Positions 5,718 through 11,844 of a DNA stretch of 11,844 bases are shown in pieces. Position 1 is the first letter of the stretch. Each line of letters begins with the position of its first letter. The position numbers and the translations under genes were made by a program. This DNA is from Prochlorococcus marinus str. MIT 9215 (GTDB lineage: Bacteria; Cyanobacteriota; Cyanobacteriia; PCC-6307; Cyanobiaceae), in assembly GCA_949486985.1 (NCBI GenBank), contig CATBLW010000049.1, positions 1 through 11,844 on the forward strand, read 5' to 3'. Under the pieces are notes generated by a model. The model did not search any database. It saw only the letters and a list, made by a program, of their open reading frames with translations, and was not told where the DNA came from.

Positions 5718-6047
5718 TCAATCCTGTGGGTCAAGTTGACGTAGCTTTTGCTCAAGGCGGTCGATTCTGCCGCGTAATTCATCAACTTCCTTCTGGCTAG
5801 ATAAGCCCAGATCCTGTAGGAGATTGTCCCGGTTGCGCTCAAGATTGCGGCCCATCTGCTGTTCTAATTCAGGTGTTTCACCTCGCAGTGCCTTGAGCAC
5901 GTCGTCAACCAAAGCAGAGGCATGGGAAGAATCAAGGCGTCCGCTACTGACCCATTCTTGGGTGACATAGCGCAGTCGATCAGCAACAAGCGTTGTCGTG
6001 CCCAGACCTCTTAAAAGGAGCTGCTGAATAGGGTTGGCACTATCCAT
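5718..6047 (-). CDS. Small phasin-like coiled-coil protein of unknown function
   Basis: This 109-residue soluble protein has no signal peptide or membrane span. Residues 1-55 are predicted helical (MDSANPIQQLLLRGLG onward). Residues 56-83 are polar, and 84-105 form a clean heptad coiled coil with V88, L91, I95, L98, L102 and L105 at alternating 3/4 spacing. A helical body followed by a short DELRGRIDRLEQKL coil resembles the phasin/polyhydroxyalkanoate-granule-associated family. I see no polyhydroxyalkanoate genes here, so a granule role should not be assumed. The frame runs up to 6113, but ATG 6047 is chosen: the longer form would overlap the divergent lnt start, and the extra 22 residues look non-coding. 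The 58-bp space to lnt must hold both promoters. A scaffold or membrane-surface role is possible. Existence as a gene is likely; function is unknown. Confidence 0.8.
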   Translation of the reverse strand: MDSANPIQQLLLRGLGTTTLVADRLRYVTQEWVSSGRLDSSHASALVDDVLKALRGETPELEQQMGRNLERNRDNLLQDLGLSSQKEVDELRGRIDRLEQKLRQLDPQD

Positions 6048-6105
6048 CGCAAACTTTTCATCTTTGAACCTGGGTTCAGGATGGTGAAGGTATTCGACAC
6101 TGACC

Positions 6106-7599
6106 ATGGGCAATGACCGATCCCTGGCTTTTCTGCAGGGTGCGGTTGGGGGCGTTCTGGCAGGTGTTGGACTTGCTCAGGGCGGGCTTGTATGGATGGC
6201 TCCCGCATTGGGGTTGCTCTGGCCAGCTAGCCGATTCCCTGGCGCGGCTGGTTTGTGGGGAGGGTTGGCTGTTTTGCTCAGCCATCGCTGGCTATTGGCC
6301 CTGCATCCACTCACCTGGATTGGTGTCCCAGCACCTTTGAGCCTGCCCATAGCCACAGCAATCTGGATGTTCTGTGCAGGGGCGGCAGCTGTTCTTGTAG
6401 CGATTTGGGCGTGGGTAGGAATTGGCCTCTCCCAAATTGCCCAGCGACAAGGAGGCCTCCGAGGACAGCTCTCCCATGCGCTGGTGATGGCGAGCCTTTG
6501 GGGAATAACTGAAGTGCTGCTTGCCGGCACACCCCTGTTCTGGATTGGCGTCGGAGGCAGCCTGCTGCCTGGTGATCGTCCGCTTGCAGGCCTAGCTCGC
6601 TGGATCGGTGCCGGAGGATTGGCAACTGTTCAGTTGCTGATCGGTTGGTGGCTTTGGCGTGTAGCCATTGCTTGGCGGTGTCGATCCAATTGGCGTCGAC
6701 CTCTTTTGCTCGGCCTGATCTCTCTTGCCCTGATCCATGGGTTGGGGTGGAGTTTGTTGCGTCCGACAAAAGAGGCCTCTTCAGTTGCTGTCGCTCTATG
6801 GCAGCCGGCGATTGCGACCCGTACAAAGTTCTCGAAACAGCAACAACAGCGATTGCCCACAGCCCTGCAAAAGGCTTTTGATGATGCTGTGGAGCTTGAT
6901 GCTGAATGGTTATTCGCTCCAGAAGGCACGCTTGCTGCCAAGCAGACCCTTCTAGAACCAGCCCCAATCCCTTTGCTAAGCGGTGGCTTTCGCTGGGTTC
7001 AAGGTCAGCTACGCAGCTCACTACTGGTGGTGGAGCCTGGCGCGAGCTTGCCGTCTAAAGCATTGGATAAACACCGCCTGGTTCCGCTTGGGGAATGGTT
7101 GCCTTCCTTGCCTGGAGGGGCATTCTCAGGGCTGTCTGCCGTTGGCGGCTTGCAGCCTGGAGACGGATCGCGTTTGTTGCGTTGGTCAGGGCCGTCAGGG
7201 GCTGTGGCGATCTGCTACGAGCTCAGTGATGGAGTGGCCTTAGCCCAGGCCGTTGGCCATGGGGCTGAGTGGCTAGTCGCCATCGCCAACCTTGACCCCT
7301 ATCCCCTTGCATTGCAGCGTCAGTTCATGGCCTTAGCTCAATTGAGAAGCATTGAAACGGCAAGGGACCTGCTCAGCGTTTCCAATACGGGTCCCTCAGC
7401 ATTGGTTTTGGCCACTGGGCAAACGCAGTTGCTGCTTGATCCTTTTACAGAGGGAGTTGGTCAGACAGAACTACACCTACATCGCAGCATCAGCGGCTAC
7501 GTTCGCTGGCGGGAAGTGCCTCTGATCGGCCTGCTCGTTATCGGTTCCCTGGGAATTGGCTGGTCGAACGTTCGTTCTTCCATTACATCTGAGCCCTAG
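6106..7599 (+). CDS. lnt: Apolipoprotein N-acyltransferase
   Basis: This inner-membrane enzyme adds the third acyl chain to the N-terminal cysteine of lipoproteins. At 497 residues it is near the usual size. Residues 1-220 are strongly hydrophobic, with about six membrane segments, and a last segment lies near 472-487. The nitrilase-like domain (about 225-460) has the triad E273 (APEG), K322 (DKHRLVPLGEW) and C370 (VAICYE), matching E267, K335 and C387 of the E. coli enzyme. The stretch after the cysteine reads AIANLDPYPLALQRQF, where E. coli has a SNDAWFG-type motif, so the loop beside the active site differs. The downstream QLRSIETARDLLSVSNTGPS region is conserved. The ATG at 6106 is preferred because the hydrophobic segment follows at once. 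The gene is transcribed away from the phasin-like gene, and a terminator-like hairpin follows at 7662-7684. Confidence 0.93.
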   Translation: MGNDRSLAFLQGAVGGVLAGVGLAQGGLVWMAPALGLLWPASRFPGAAGLWGGLAVLLSHRWLLALHPLTWIGVPAPLSLPIATAIWMFCAGAAAVLVAIWAWVGIGLSQIAQRQGGLRGQLSHALVMASLWGITEVLLAGTPLFWIGVGGSLLPGDRPLAGLARWIGAGGLATVQLLIGWWLWRVAIAWRCRSNWRRPLLLGLISLALIHGLGWSLLRPTKEASSVAVALWQPAIATRTKFSKQQQQRLPTALQKAFDDAVELDAEWLFAPEGTLAAKQTLLEPAPIPLLSGGFRWVQGQLRSSLLVVEPGASLPSKALDKHRLVPLGEWLPSLPGGAFSGLSAVGGLQPGDGSRLLRWSGPSGAVAICYELSDGVALAQAVGHGAEWLVAIANLDPYPLALQRQFMALAQLRSIETARDLLSVSNTGPSALVLATGQTQLLLDPFTEGVGQTELHLHRSISGYVRWREVPLIGLLVIGSLGIGWSNVRSSITSEP

Positions 7600-7661
7600 A
7601 TTTTTTCGCCAATAGGTGTGATTCGCCTCTGGGTTTGCTTAAGAAATAGGGTTCCGCAAAA

Positions 7662-7684
7662 GGTTCTCTTCAGAACTAGTTTTT
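7662..7684 (+). terminator. Probable rho-independent terminator after lnt
   Basis: GGTTCT (7662-7667) pairs with AGAACT (7672-7677) around the loop CTTC, giving five Watson-Crick pairs and one G-U pair. Two bases later comes a run of five T (7680-7684). It lies 62 bp after the lnt stop, in the 110-bp gap to the convergent mnmA gene. Stem, tight loop and T-run fit intrinsic termination of the plus strand, although the stem is short. Confidence 0.45.
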
Positions 7685-7709
7685 GGGCAGCCCTAAGCCT
7701 GCTGAAGGA

Positions 7710-8906
7710 TCAAGCCTGCTGCTGAATCAAGCCACCACCAAGCACGACATCTTTGGCATAGAACACGGCTGCCTGGCCAGGCGTGATCGAGAACTGCTCC
7801 TCTTCAAAAATCAGTTGGCAACGATGAGGACGTTGCCCAGCCTTGTCTGCTTCTGTTGCTGCAATCGGCGTGAGTTTTGCTGCAACAGGACGGCTTCTGT
7901 AGCGCACCTGAACCTCAACATTGATGGCACTCGTCGGCGCTGCCATTGAGATCCAGTTAATAGCGCCAACAACACAGCTCGCTTGACCAGCTTCGGATCG
8001 AGGCGCCACGACAACCCTATTCATTGGTGCATCGATTTTCACCACGTGAAGGGGTTCTCGCCAAGCAACCTTCAGACCTTTTCTCTGGCCGATGGTGAAG
8101 TGCTCAATCCCATCATGTTCTCCAACGACCGTGCCATCTTGAAGAACAATCTCGCCAGTGCTCGGAGGGATGTAGTTGTCGAGGAATGCTCGCATCGAGC
8201 CGAAATGGTCAGCCAGGCATAGATCCTGACTTTCTGGCTTTTTTGCTGTGCGCAGACCATATCGATCGGCTTCCAATCTTGTATCTGTTTTGGTGAGCTC
8301 TCCCAAAGGAAACACAACCTTCCCGAGAACATTCTGGGGAAGGTCGTAAAGGAAATAGCTTTGGTCTTTGTGCTGATCAAGGCCACGTAATAGCCGATGC
8401 CTGCCAACGCCATCCCCGGGCAGATTGAAATCAGCATTTGGATCATTGGCATCACGCACCCTGGCGTAATGGCCTGTGGCAATGCGTTCAAGTTGGCGCT
8501 CTGATTGAGCCCAACTGAGCATCGCTGAGAATTTCACCGATCGATTGCAGCGAGAGCAAGGCAAGGGCGTGATGCCCTCTTGATAGCCCTTCACCAAACG
8601 ATCCACGATTTCCTGCTGAAAGGTGGATCTGGAATCCACAACATGATGAGGGATTCCCAGCTGATCGCAGATTCCGGCCGCATCCACAAGACCTTCTGAG
8701 CAGCAGGCGCCTTTGCCACTCATCAGCCAGAGGGTGAGTCCTTCCACCTGCCAACCGGCTTCCACGAGCAGAGCTGCGGTCAAGGAACTATCGACGCCGC
8801 CAGACAGCCCAACGGCGACACGGTGCGTACCGGGCCAGCACTGCAAACGCTTTAGGGCCTCTGCTCCAGCCCTAGTCGCTGGTGAAGTTAATGGTTTGGG
8901 CGGCAT
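7710..8906 (-). CDS. mnmA: tRNA-specific 2-thiouridylase
   Basis: This enzyme makes 2-thiouridine at the wobble position (U34) of tRNAs for Lys, Glu and Gln, using ATP and sulfur relayed from a cysteine desulfurase. In numbering from the ATG at 8906 (398 residues), the PP-loop SGGVDSS is at about 35-41 and adenylates U34. The catalytic cysteines are C120 in SRCNRSVKF, aligned with E. coli Cys102, and C230 in ESQDLCLADHF, aligned with E. coli Cys199. GHYARV and the C-terminal beta-barrel segment ending near GQAAVFY are also typical. Nothing essential is missing. A GTG at 8915 in the same frame would add three residues; ATG 8906 is preferred only as the commoner codon. The gene is divergent from the NAD(P)H-hydrate repair gene with a gap of about 50 bp, so the two promoters must be closely packed. 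Confidence 0.95.
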   Translation of the reverse strand: MPPKPLTSPATRAGAEALKRLQCWPGTHRVAVGLSGGVDSSLTAALLVEAGWQVEGLTLWLMSGKGACCSEGLVDAAGICDQLGIPHHVVDSRSTFQQEIVDRLVKGYQEGITPLPCSRCNRSVKFSAMLSWAQSERQLERIATGHYARVRDANDPNADFNLPGDGVGRHRLLRGLDQHKDQSYFLYDLPQNVLGKVVFPLGELTKTDTRLEADRYGLRTAKKPESQDLCLADHFGSMRAFLDNYIPPSTGEIVLQDGTVVGEHDGIEHFTIGQRKGLKVAWREPLHVVKIDAPMNRVVVAPRSEAGQASCVVGAINWISMAAPTSAINVEVQVRYRSRPVAAKLTPIAATEADKAGQRPHRCQLIFEEEQFSITPGQAAVFYAKDVVLGGGLIQQQA

Positions 8907-8956
8907 AGGCAGCACCGCATAGCTGACTCCATAGTGAGGTCCCGCGAGCCGTTGTT

Positions 8957-10531
8957 GTGTCTTGGCCCCCTTCGGACGTTGATCATCTCCTAGTCACAGC
9001 TGCGCAAATGGCAGCCATTGAAAAGGAGATGTTGGCCAGCGGCATGCCCGTGGCTTCATTGATGGAAAAAGTAGGTCAAGGGATGGTGGCTTGGCTGAGG
9101 CAACAGCCGGGCTTGCTGGATAAGGGTGTGATTGTGCTTGTTGGACCAGGCCATAACGGTGGTGATGGCTTGGTGGTTGCAAGGGAGTTACACCTTGCTG
9201 GCTTCAACGTTCAAATTTGGTGCCCTTTACCAATTCGCCAACCGTTAACAGCAAAGCATTGGGATCATTTGATTTGGCTGGGGATTGAGCAGCTTGAGCA
9301 GGCTCCTGATGCTGCTAGTGAGGCTCTCTGGATTGAGGCAGTGTTTGGCCTTGGGCAGTCGCGCCCTTTGCCCGATCCATTGAAAACACTATTGAAAGAG
9401 CGGCAACGTCATCAGCCCGGCAAGCTCGTGAGCCTGGATGTTCCAGCAGGGTTGTGTTCCGATTCAGGCAGGGCACTCGCTGGAAGTGCTGCCGTCGCGG
9501 CGGCAACCCTCAGCGTTGGACTGGTGAAACGGGGTCTTGTTCAAGATGCGGCGGCGGCCTATGTCGGCCAATTGACAAGAGTTGACATGGGCTTACCGGA
9601 GAAGTCACTGCAGCAGTTGCCTGCAAGTCAGCCCCTGCGGATTGATCCTGCGGATATAGCAACGCTGTCGTGCCCTCAACCAGCGCCAATGGCGATGAAA
9701 TATGAGCGCGGGCGGCTGTTGGTGATCGCCGGCAGCGATCACTACCGCGGTGCGGCCAGATTGGCTTTAGAGGGAGCTCTCGCCAGTGGTTCAGGCAGCG
9801 TGCAAGCGGCTGTTCCTGCGGAGGTTGCCAATCAACTCTGGAAAGAAACACCTGAAGTTGTCCTTGCCGCAGGCCTTGAAACGGCTGCAGATGGATTGAT
9901 GCCTTTAGGAGGTTGGTTGGCTGGGCATGATCTCAACAGAATCGATGCGCTCCTATTGGGTCCAGGATTGGCTCTTGGGCCAGCAGGGTCATGGTCAACG
10001 GTGGCCGAGCCGTTGCAGCGATTTGAAGGTTTGTTGGTTCTCGATGCTGATGGTCTCAATCGCCTTGCCAATGATCCCAAAGGCTGGCGTTGGCTAAAGC
10101 GTCGTCTTGGACCGACCTGGCTCACACCTCATGCGGCTGAATTCCAGCGGTTGTTCCCAGAACTTAAAGATCTTGAACCTCTTGATGCTGCAGTGGAAGC
10201 GGCCAGGCTCAGTGGAGCCGTGGTGCTTTTAAAAGGAGCCCACAGTGTTGTAGCGGATCCCTCTGGAGCGGCTTGGCAACTTGCAGATACTGCTGATTGG
10301 GTCGCTCGTACTGGCCTTGGAGATGTGTTGGCTGGCTTCGCTGCTGGCTGGGGGGCATTGGCTCTTGCGGCAGCTCAAACCTGCGAAGGCGAGCAACTTG
10401 CGACAGCAGTATTTCTGCATGCTGAAGCCGCGCGAGATTGTTCAACGGCAAGCTCAGCGCTGCCGATTGCGAGATCTCTGGCCGCCCTGATGACGAGAAT
10501 CCAATCCAAGAAACATGCTCGAAATACCTAA
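8957..10531 (+). CDS. nnrD: Bifunctional NAD(P)H-hydrate epimerase / ADP-dependent NAD(P)H-hydrate dehydratase
   Basis: This protein repairs hydrated NADH and NADPH: the N-terminal half interconverts R and S epimers, and the C-terminal half dehydrates the S form using ADP or ATP. It has 524 residues, the usual size for the fusion. The epimerase (YjeF_N) domain covers about 10-215, with PGHNGGDG at 64-71 and the Asp motif DVPAG at 161-165. The ribokinase-like dehydratase domain covers about 245-515, with IAGSDHYRGAA at 257-267, LLLGPGL, LDADGLNRL, TPHAAEF and LKGAHSVV. The nucleotide and catalytic motif reads RTGLGDVLAG (451-460) with D456 present; the family norm is GTGD, so the Gly to Leu change is a mild variant. 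The start is GTG at 8957, immediately before the first predicted helix. A terminator-like hairpin lies downstream at 10579-10603. Confidence 0.95.
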   Translation: MSWPPSDVDHLLVTAAQMAAIEKEMLASGMPVASLMEKVGQGMVAWLRQQPGLLDKGVIVLVGPGHNGGDGLVVARELHLAGFNVQIWCPLPIRQPLTAKHWDHLIWLGIEQLEQAPDAASEALWIEAVFGLGQSRPLPDPLKTLLKERQRHQPGKLVSLDVPAGLCSDSGRALAGSAAVAAATLSVGLVKRGLVQDAAAAYVGQLTRVDMGLPEKSLQQLPASQPLRIDPADIATLSCPQPAPMAMKYERGRLLVIAGSDHYRGAARLALEGALASGSGSVQAAVPAEVANQLWKETPEVVLAAGLETAADGLMPLGGWLAGHDLNRIDALLLGPGLALGPAGSWSTVAEPLQRFEGLLVLDADGLNRLANDPKGWRWLKRRLGPTWLTPHAAEFQRLFPELKDLEPLDAAVEAARLSGAVVLLKGAHSVVADPSGAAWQLADTADWVARTGLGDVLAGFAAGWGALALAAAQTCEGEQLATAVFLHAEAARDCSTASSALPIARSLAALMTRIQSKKHARNT

Positions 10532-10543
10532 TAATTTGTGTTG

Positions 10544-10562
10544 ATATGCATTTTTTGCATAT
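10544..10562. other. AT-rich palindrome ATATGCA-T5-TGCATAT after the hydrate repair gene
   Basis: Seven perfect base pairs (10544-10550 with 10556-10562) flank a loop of five T, 12 bp after the nnrD stop and about 107 bp upstream of the sigma factor start. As RNA it is a weak stem. As DNA it looks like a two-fold symmetric protein-binding site. It lies well upstream of the candidate promoter at 10602-10630, where an activator could bind. No regulator can be named. Confidence 0.35.
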
Positions 10563-10578
10563 TCAATTGTGTCGATTT

Positions 10579-10603
10579 GCTTTCTTAAATCTGAAGGCTT
10601 TTT
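10579..10603 (+). terminator. Probable rho-independent terminator of the hydrate repair gene
   Basis: GCTTTC (10579-10584) pairs with GAAGGC (10593-10598), with one G-U pair, around an eight-base loop. Five T follow directly (10599-10603). The shape fits an intrinsic terminator 48 bp past the nnrD stop. The T-run runs into the possible -35 box of the sigma factor gene, so the two signals would be tightly packed. Confidence 0.45.
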
Positions 10604-10630
10604 GAAAACTTCGTGACTTTCTGGATATCT
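10602..10630 (+). promoter_or_regulatory. Candidate sigma-70 type promoter of the sigma factor gene
   Basis: TTGAAA (10602-10607, five of six to TTGACA) is followed after exactly 17 bases by ATATCT (10625-10630, four of six to TATAAT). Transcription would start near 10637, leaving a leader of about 32 bases before the ATG at 10669. Spacing and position are good, but no mapped start supports it, and AT-rich DNA yields such matches by chance. Confidence 0.4.
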
Positions 10631-10668
10631 GTAGGAAAGTCCATCAACCAAAACAGCGAGACGTTGAG

Positions 10669-11610
10669 ATGGTCACAACAGCAGTTAAGTCCACAGACTC
10701 TCAACGGAAACGGAGCAGTGATCCAATCAGCTGGTATCTAGCAACGATTGGTCGCATCCCTCTTCTGACTCCTGCAGAGGAAATTGAGCTTGGCAATCAA
10801 GTTCAGAAGATGATGAGCCTTACAGAAGATGGCTCGATTGCACCTGACAGCAAAGAGCTGACGTCTCATCAACGACGCTTGATTCGTATTGGACGTCGTT
10901 CAAAGGAACGAATGATGAAGGCCAATCTTCGTCTCGTTGTGAGTGTGGCCAAGAAATATCAAGGCAAAGGTTTGGAACTACTTGATTTAATTCAGGAGGG
11001 TTCTATTGGCCTTGAACGTGCCGTTGAAAAATTTGATCCAACACGTGGTTACAAATTTTCTACTTATGCATTTTGGTGGATTCGTCAAAGCATGACCCGA
11101 GCGATTGCTTGCCAATCCCGCACCATTCGCCTGCCCGTTCATTTGAGTGAGCGTCTCACCGCCATTCGCAAGGTAAGTCTCGATCTTGCCCACAAGCTTG
11201 GTGCCATGCCCAGCCGACTTGAGATTGCTGAGGCGATGGACATTCCCCTCGAAGAGCTCGACTCTTTATTACGCCAGGCACTCACCACAAGCAGTTTGGA
11301 TGCACCAGTTAATGGGGAAGAAGGTCGCAGTTTCCTTGGCGATCTAATTGCTGACTCCACCCAGGAGGAGCCTCTCGACAAGGTTGAGCAACGCATTCAT
11401 CACGAGCAGCTTGGACGCTGGTTAAGTCATCTCAGCGAGCAGGAACAGCATGTCCTCAAGCTCCGCTTTGGCCTAGAGGGACATGAGCGCCATACGTTGG
11501 CTGAAATCGGAAGGCTGATGGATGTATCTCGCGAGAGGGTTCGTCAGGTCGAGCTCAAAGCTTTGCGGAAGCTCCGCAACCTCACCCGTCGCCTTCCCAG
11601 CGGGATTTGA
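10669..11610 (+). CDS. Group 2 (non-essential) RNA polymerase sigma-70 family factor
   Basis: This protein directs RNA polymerase to promoters resembling those of the primary sigma factor. At 313 residues it lacks the acidic region 1.1 of a primary sigma, which is why I place it in group 2. Region 1.2 is at about 17-48 (DPISWYLATIGRIPLLTP). Region 2 is at about 80-152 and contains ANLRLVVSVAKKY, LLDLIQEGSIGLERAVEKFDP and the melting/-10 helix YKFSTYAFWWIRQSMTRAI. Region 3 spans about 155-235. Region 4 spans about 245-310 with the -35 helix-turn-helix TLAEIGRLMDVSRERVRQ. Marine picocyanobacteria carry several such paralogs, often all labelled rpoD or type II sigma factors; I cannot say which this is. 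The ATG at 10669 is the natural start, 138 bp after the previous stop, so it probably has its own promoter. It converges on pdhA. Confidence 0.93.
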   Translation: MVTTAVKSTDSQRKRSSDPISWYLATIGRIPLLTPAEEIELGNQVQKMMSLTEDGSIAPDSKELTSHQRRLIRIGRRSKERMMKANLRLVVSVAKKYQGKGLELLDLIQEGSIGLERAVEKFDPTRGYKFSTYAFWWIRQSMTRAIACQSRTIRLPVHLSERLTAIRKVSLDLAHKLGAMPSRLEIAEAMDIPLEELDSLLRQALTTSSLDAPVNGEEGRSFLGDLIADSTQEEPLDKVEQRIHHEQLGRWLSHLSEQEQHVLKLRFGLEGHERHTLAEIGRLMDVSRERVRQVELKALRKLRNLTRRLPSGI

Positions 11611-11682
11611 GCTGTCTTTATAGAAGTCGTTGAAAAGTCTTTGAAATTTTTTGTTTAGTGATTTTGTGAGTTGAGTTAGCAA

Positions 11683-11713
11683 GAGTTGTTGGCATCAAGG
11701 AAGCCAACAACTC
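11683..11713. terminator. Strong 11-bp hairpin between the convergent sigma factor and pdhA genes
   Basis: GAGTTGTTGGC (11683-11693) pairs perfectly with GCCAACAACTC (11703-11713) around a nine-base loop. It lies 20 bp beyond the pdhA stop and 72 bp beyond the sigma factor stop, where both transcripts should end, so a bidirectional terminator is the simplest reading. Neither strand has a clear T-run next to the stem, so it may act more as a 3'-end stabiliser than as a classic intrinsic terminator. Confidence 0.5.
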
Positions 11714-11733
11714 ACAGCACAAAGCCTTAGCTC

Positions 11734-11844
11734 TTAGTCCTCAGCCCAGATGTATCGAGTCAGTTCGCTCGGGTCTGGTTCTGCTGCTGCCAAAGCAAAT
11801 TCAACTGAATCGTTGACCTCAGCATCGATTTCTTTCTCCACTGC
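11734..11844 (-). CDS. pdhA: Pyruvate dehydrogenase E1 component alpha subunit, C-terminal 36 residues only
   Basis: Only the end of the gene is in the window. The minus strand is open from 11844 to the TAA at 11734-11736 and reads AVEKEIDAEVNDSV, EFALAAAEPDPSEL, TRYIWAED. This acidic tail, in particular the FA..A..PDPSEL...IW/V-ED pattern, is the characteristic C terminus of cyanobacterial and plastid E1-alpha. The full protein decarboxylates pyruvate with thiamine diphosphate and passes the acetyl group to E2; LpdA, encoded at the left of this window, is the E3 of the same complex. The catalytic domain lies outside the window and cannot be checked. The identification rests on 36 residues. 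Confidence 0.82.
   Translation of the reverse strand, partial: AVEKEIDAEVNDSVEFALAAAEPDPSELTRYIWAED

Noticed and set aside
6048..6113. Longer form of the phasin-like protein starting at 6113
   Set aside because: It would overlap the lnt start on the other strand and leave no room for promoters; the added residues do not fit the helical pattern of the body.
6177..7021. Several long minus-strand and alternate-frame ORFs inside lnt, including one of 236 residues
   Set aside because: They lie wholly within a gene with an intact catalytic triad, have no recognisable domain, and have compositions expected of shadow frames in GC-richer DNA.
7691..7722. AAGCCTGCTG occurring twice near the mnmA stop
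   Set aside because: The copies are short and partly within the CAG-rich (poly-Gln) codons ending mnmA, so they are best explained as simple sequence.
7683..7949. Plus-strand ORF of 88 residues overlapping the mnmA 3' end
   Set aside because: It is mostly antisense to the conserved MnmA C-terminal domain, and its Cys-rich look comes from reversed Gln/Ala codons.

Overview
This looks like chromosome from a marine picocyanobacterium: marine Synechococcus or a low-light Prochlorococcus of the MIT9303/MIT9313 type. The reasons are a nickel superoxide dismutase gene overlapping its maturation peptidase gene, a histidine-rich metal transporter beside them, a plastid-like dihydrolipoamide dehydrogenase next to trpC, a group 2 sigma factor, very tight spacing and moderate GC. 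This assignment is by protein character only, because no search could be run. The content is mostly housekeeping. I see no insertion sequence, integrase, CRISPR array, tRNA or rRNA.

Layout. A 5'-truncated SPOUT RNA methyltransferase (1-693) overlaps lpdA (690-2138) by 4 bp. After a short gap comes trpC (2219-3103). A 55-codon small ORF (3104-3271) is built on five 15-nt tandem repeats, abuts the trpC stop and overlaps the start of a nickel-transporter-like gene, sodT (3265-3933). A 203-bp convergent gap follows. On the minus strand lie sodX (4137-4511), sodN (4493-4966), a secreted FKBP-type prolyl isomerase (5053-5655) and a small phasin-like coiled-coil protein (5718-6047). The last is divergent from lnt, the lipoprotein N-acyltransferase gene (6106-7599, plus). 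mnmA (7710-8906, minus) is divergent from a fused NAD(P)H-hydrate repair gene (8957-10531, plus). After terminator-like and promoter-like sequence comes a group 2 sigma-70 factor (10669-11610, plus). The 3' end of pdhA enters from the right on the minus strand (11734-11844).

How they work together. The central block is a nickel/superoxide module: SodT probably supplies nickel, SodX removes the 20-residue leader, and this exposes the HCDGPC hook of SodN. An FKBP gene lies upstream of sodN on the same strand, which is suggestive because the nickel hook contains a cis-proline. Two parts of the pyruvate dehydrogenase complex, E3 (lpdA) and E1-alpha (pdhA), sit at opposite ends of the window. The other genes serve tryptophan synthesis, lipoprotein maturation, tRNA thiolation, cofactor repair and transcription.

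The least explained element is the tandem-repeat small ORF between trpC and sodT, whose predicted product is a run of W-[LF]-E-[HL]-x pentapeptides. The other unusual points are modest: a near-repeat of about 23 bp in two intergenic gaps, a TTG start for sodX, and variant motifs in Lnt and NnrD.
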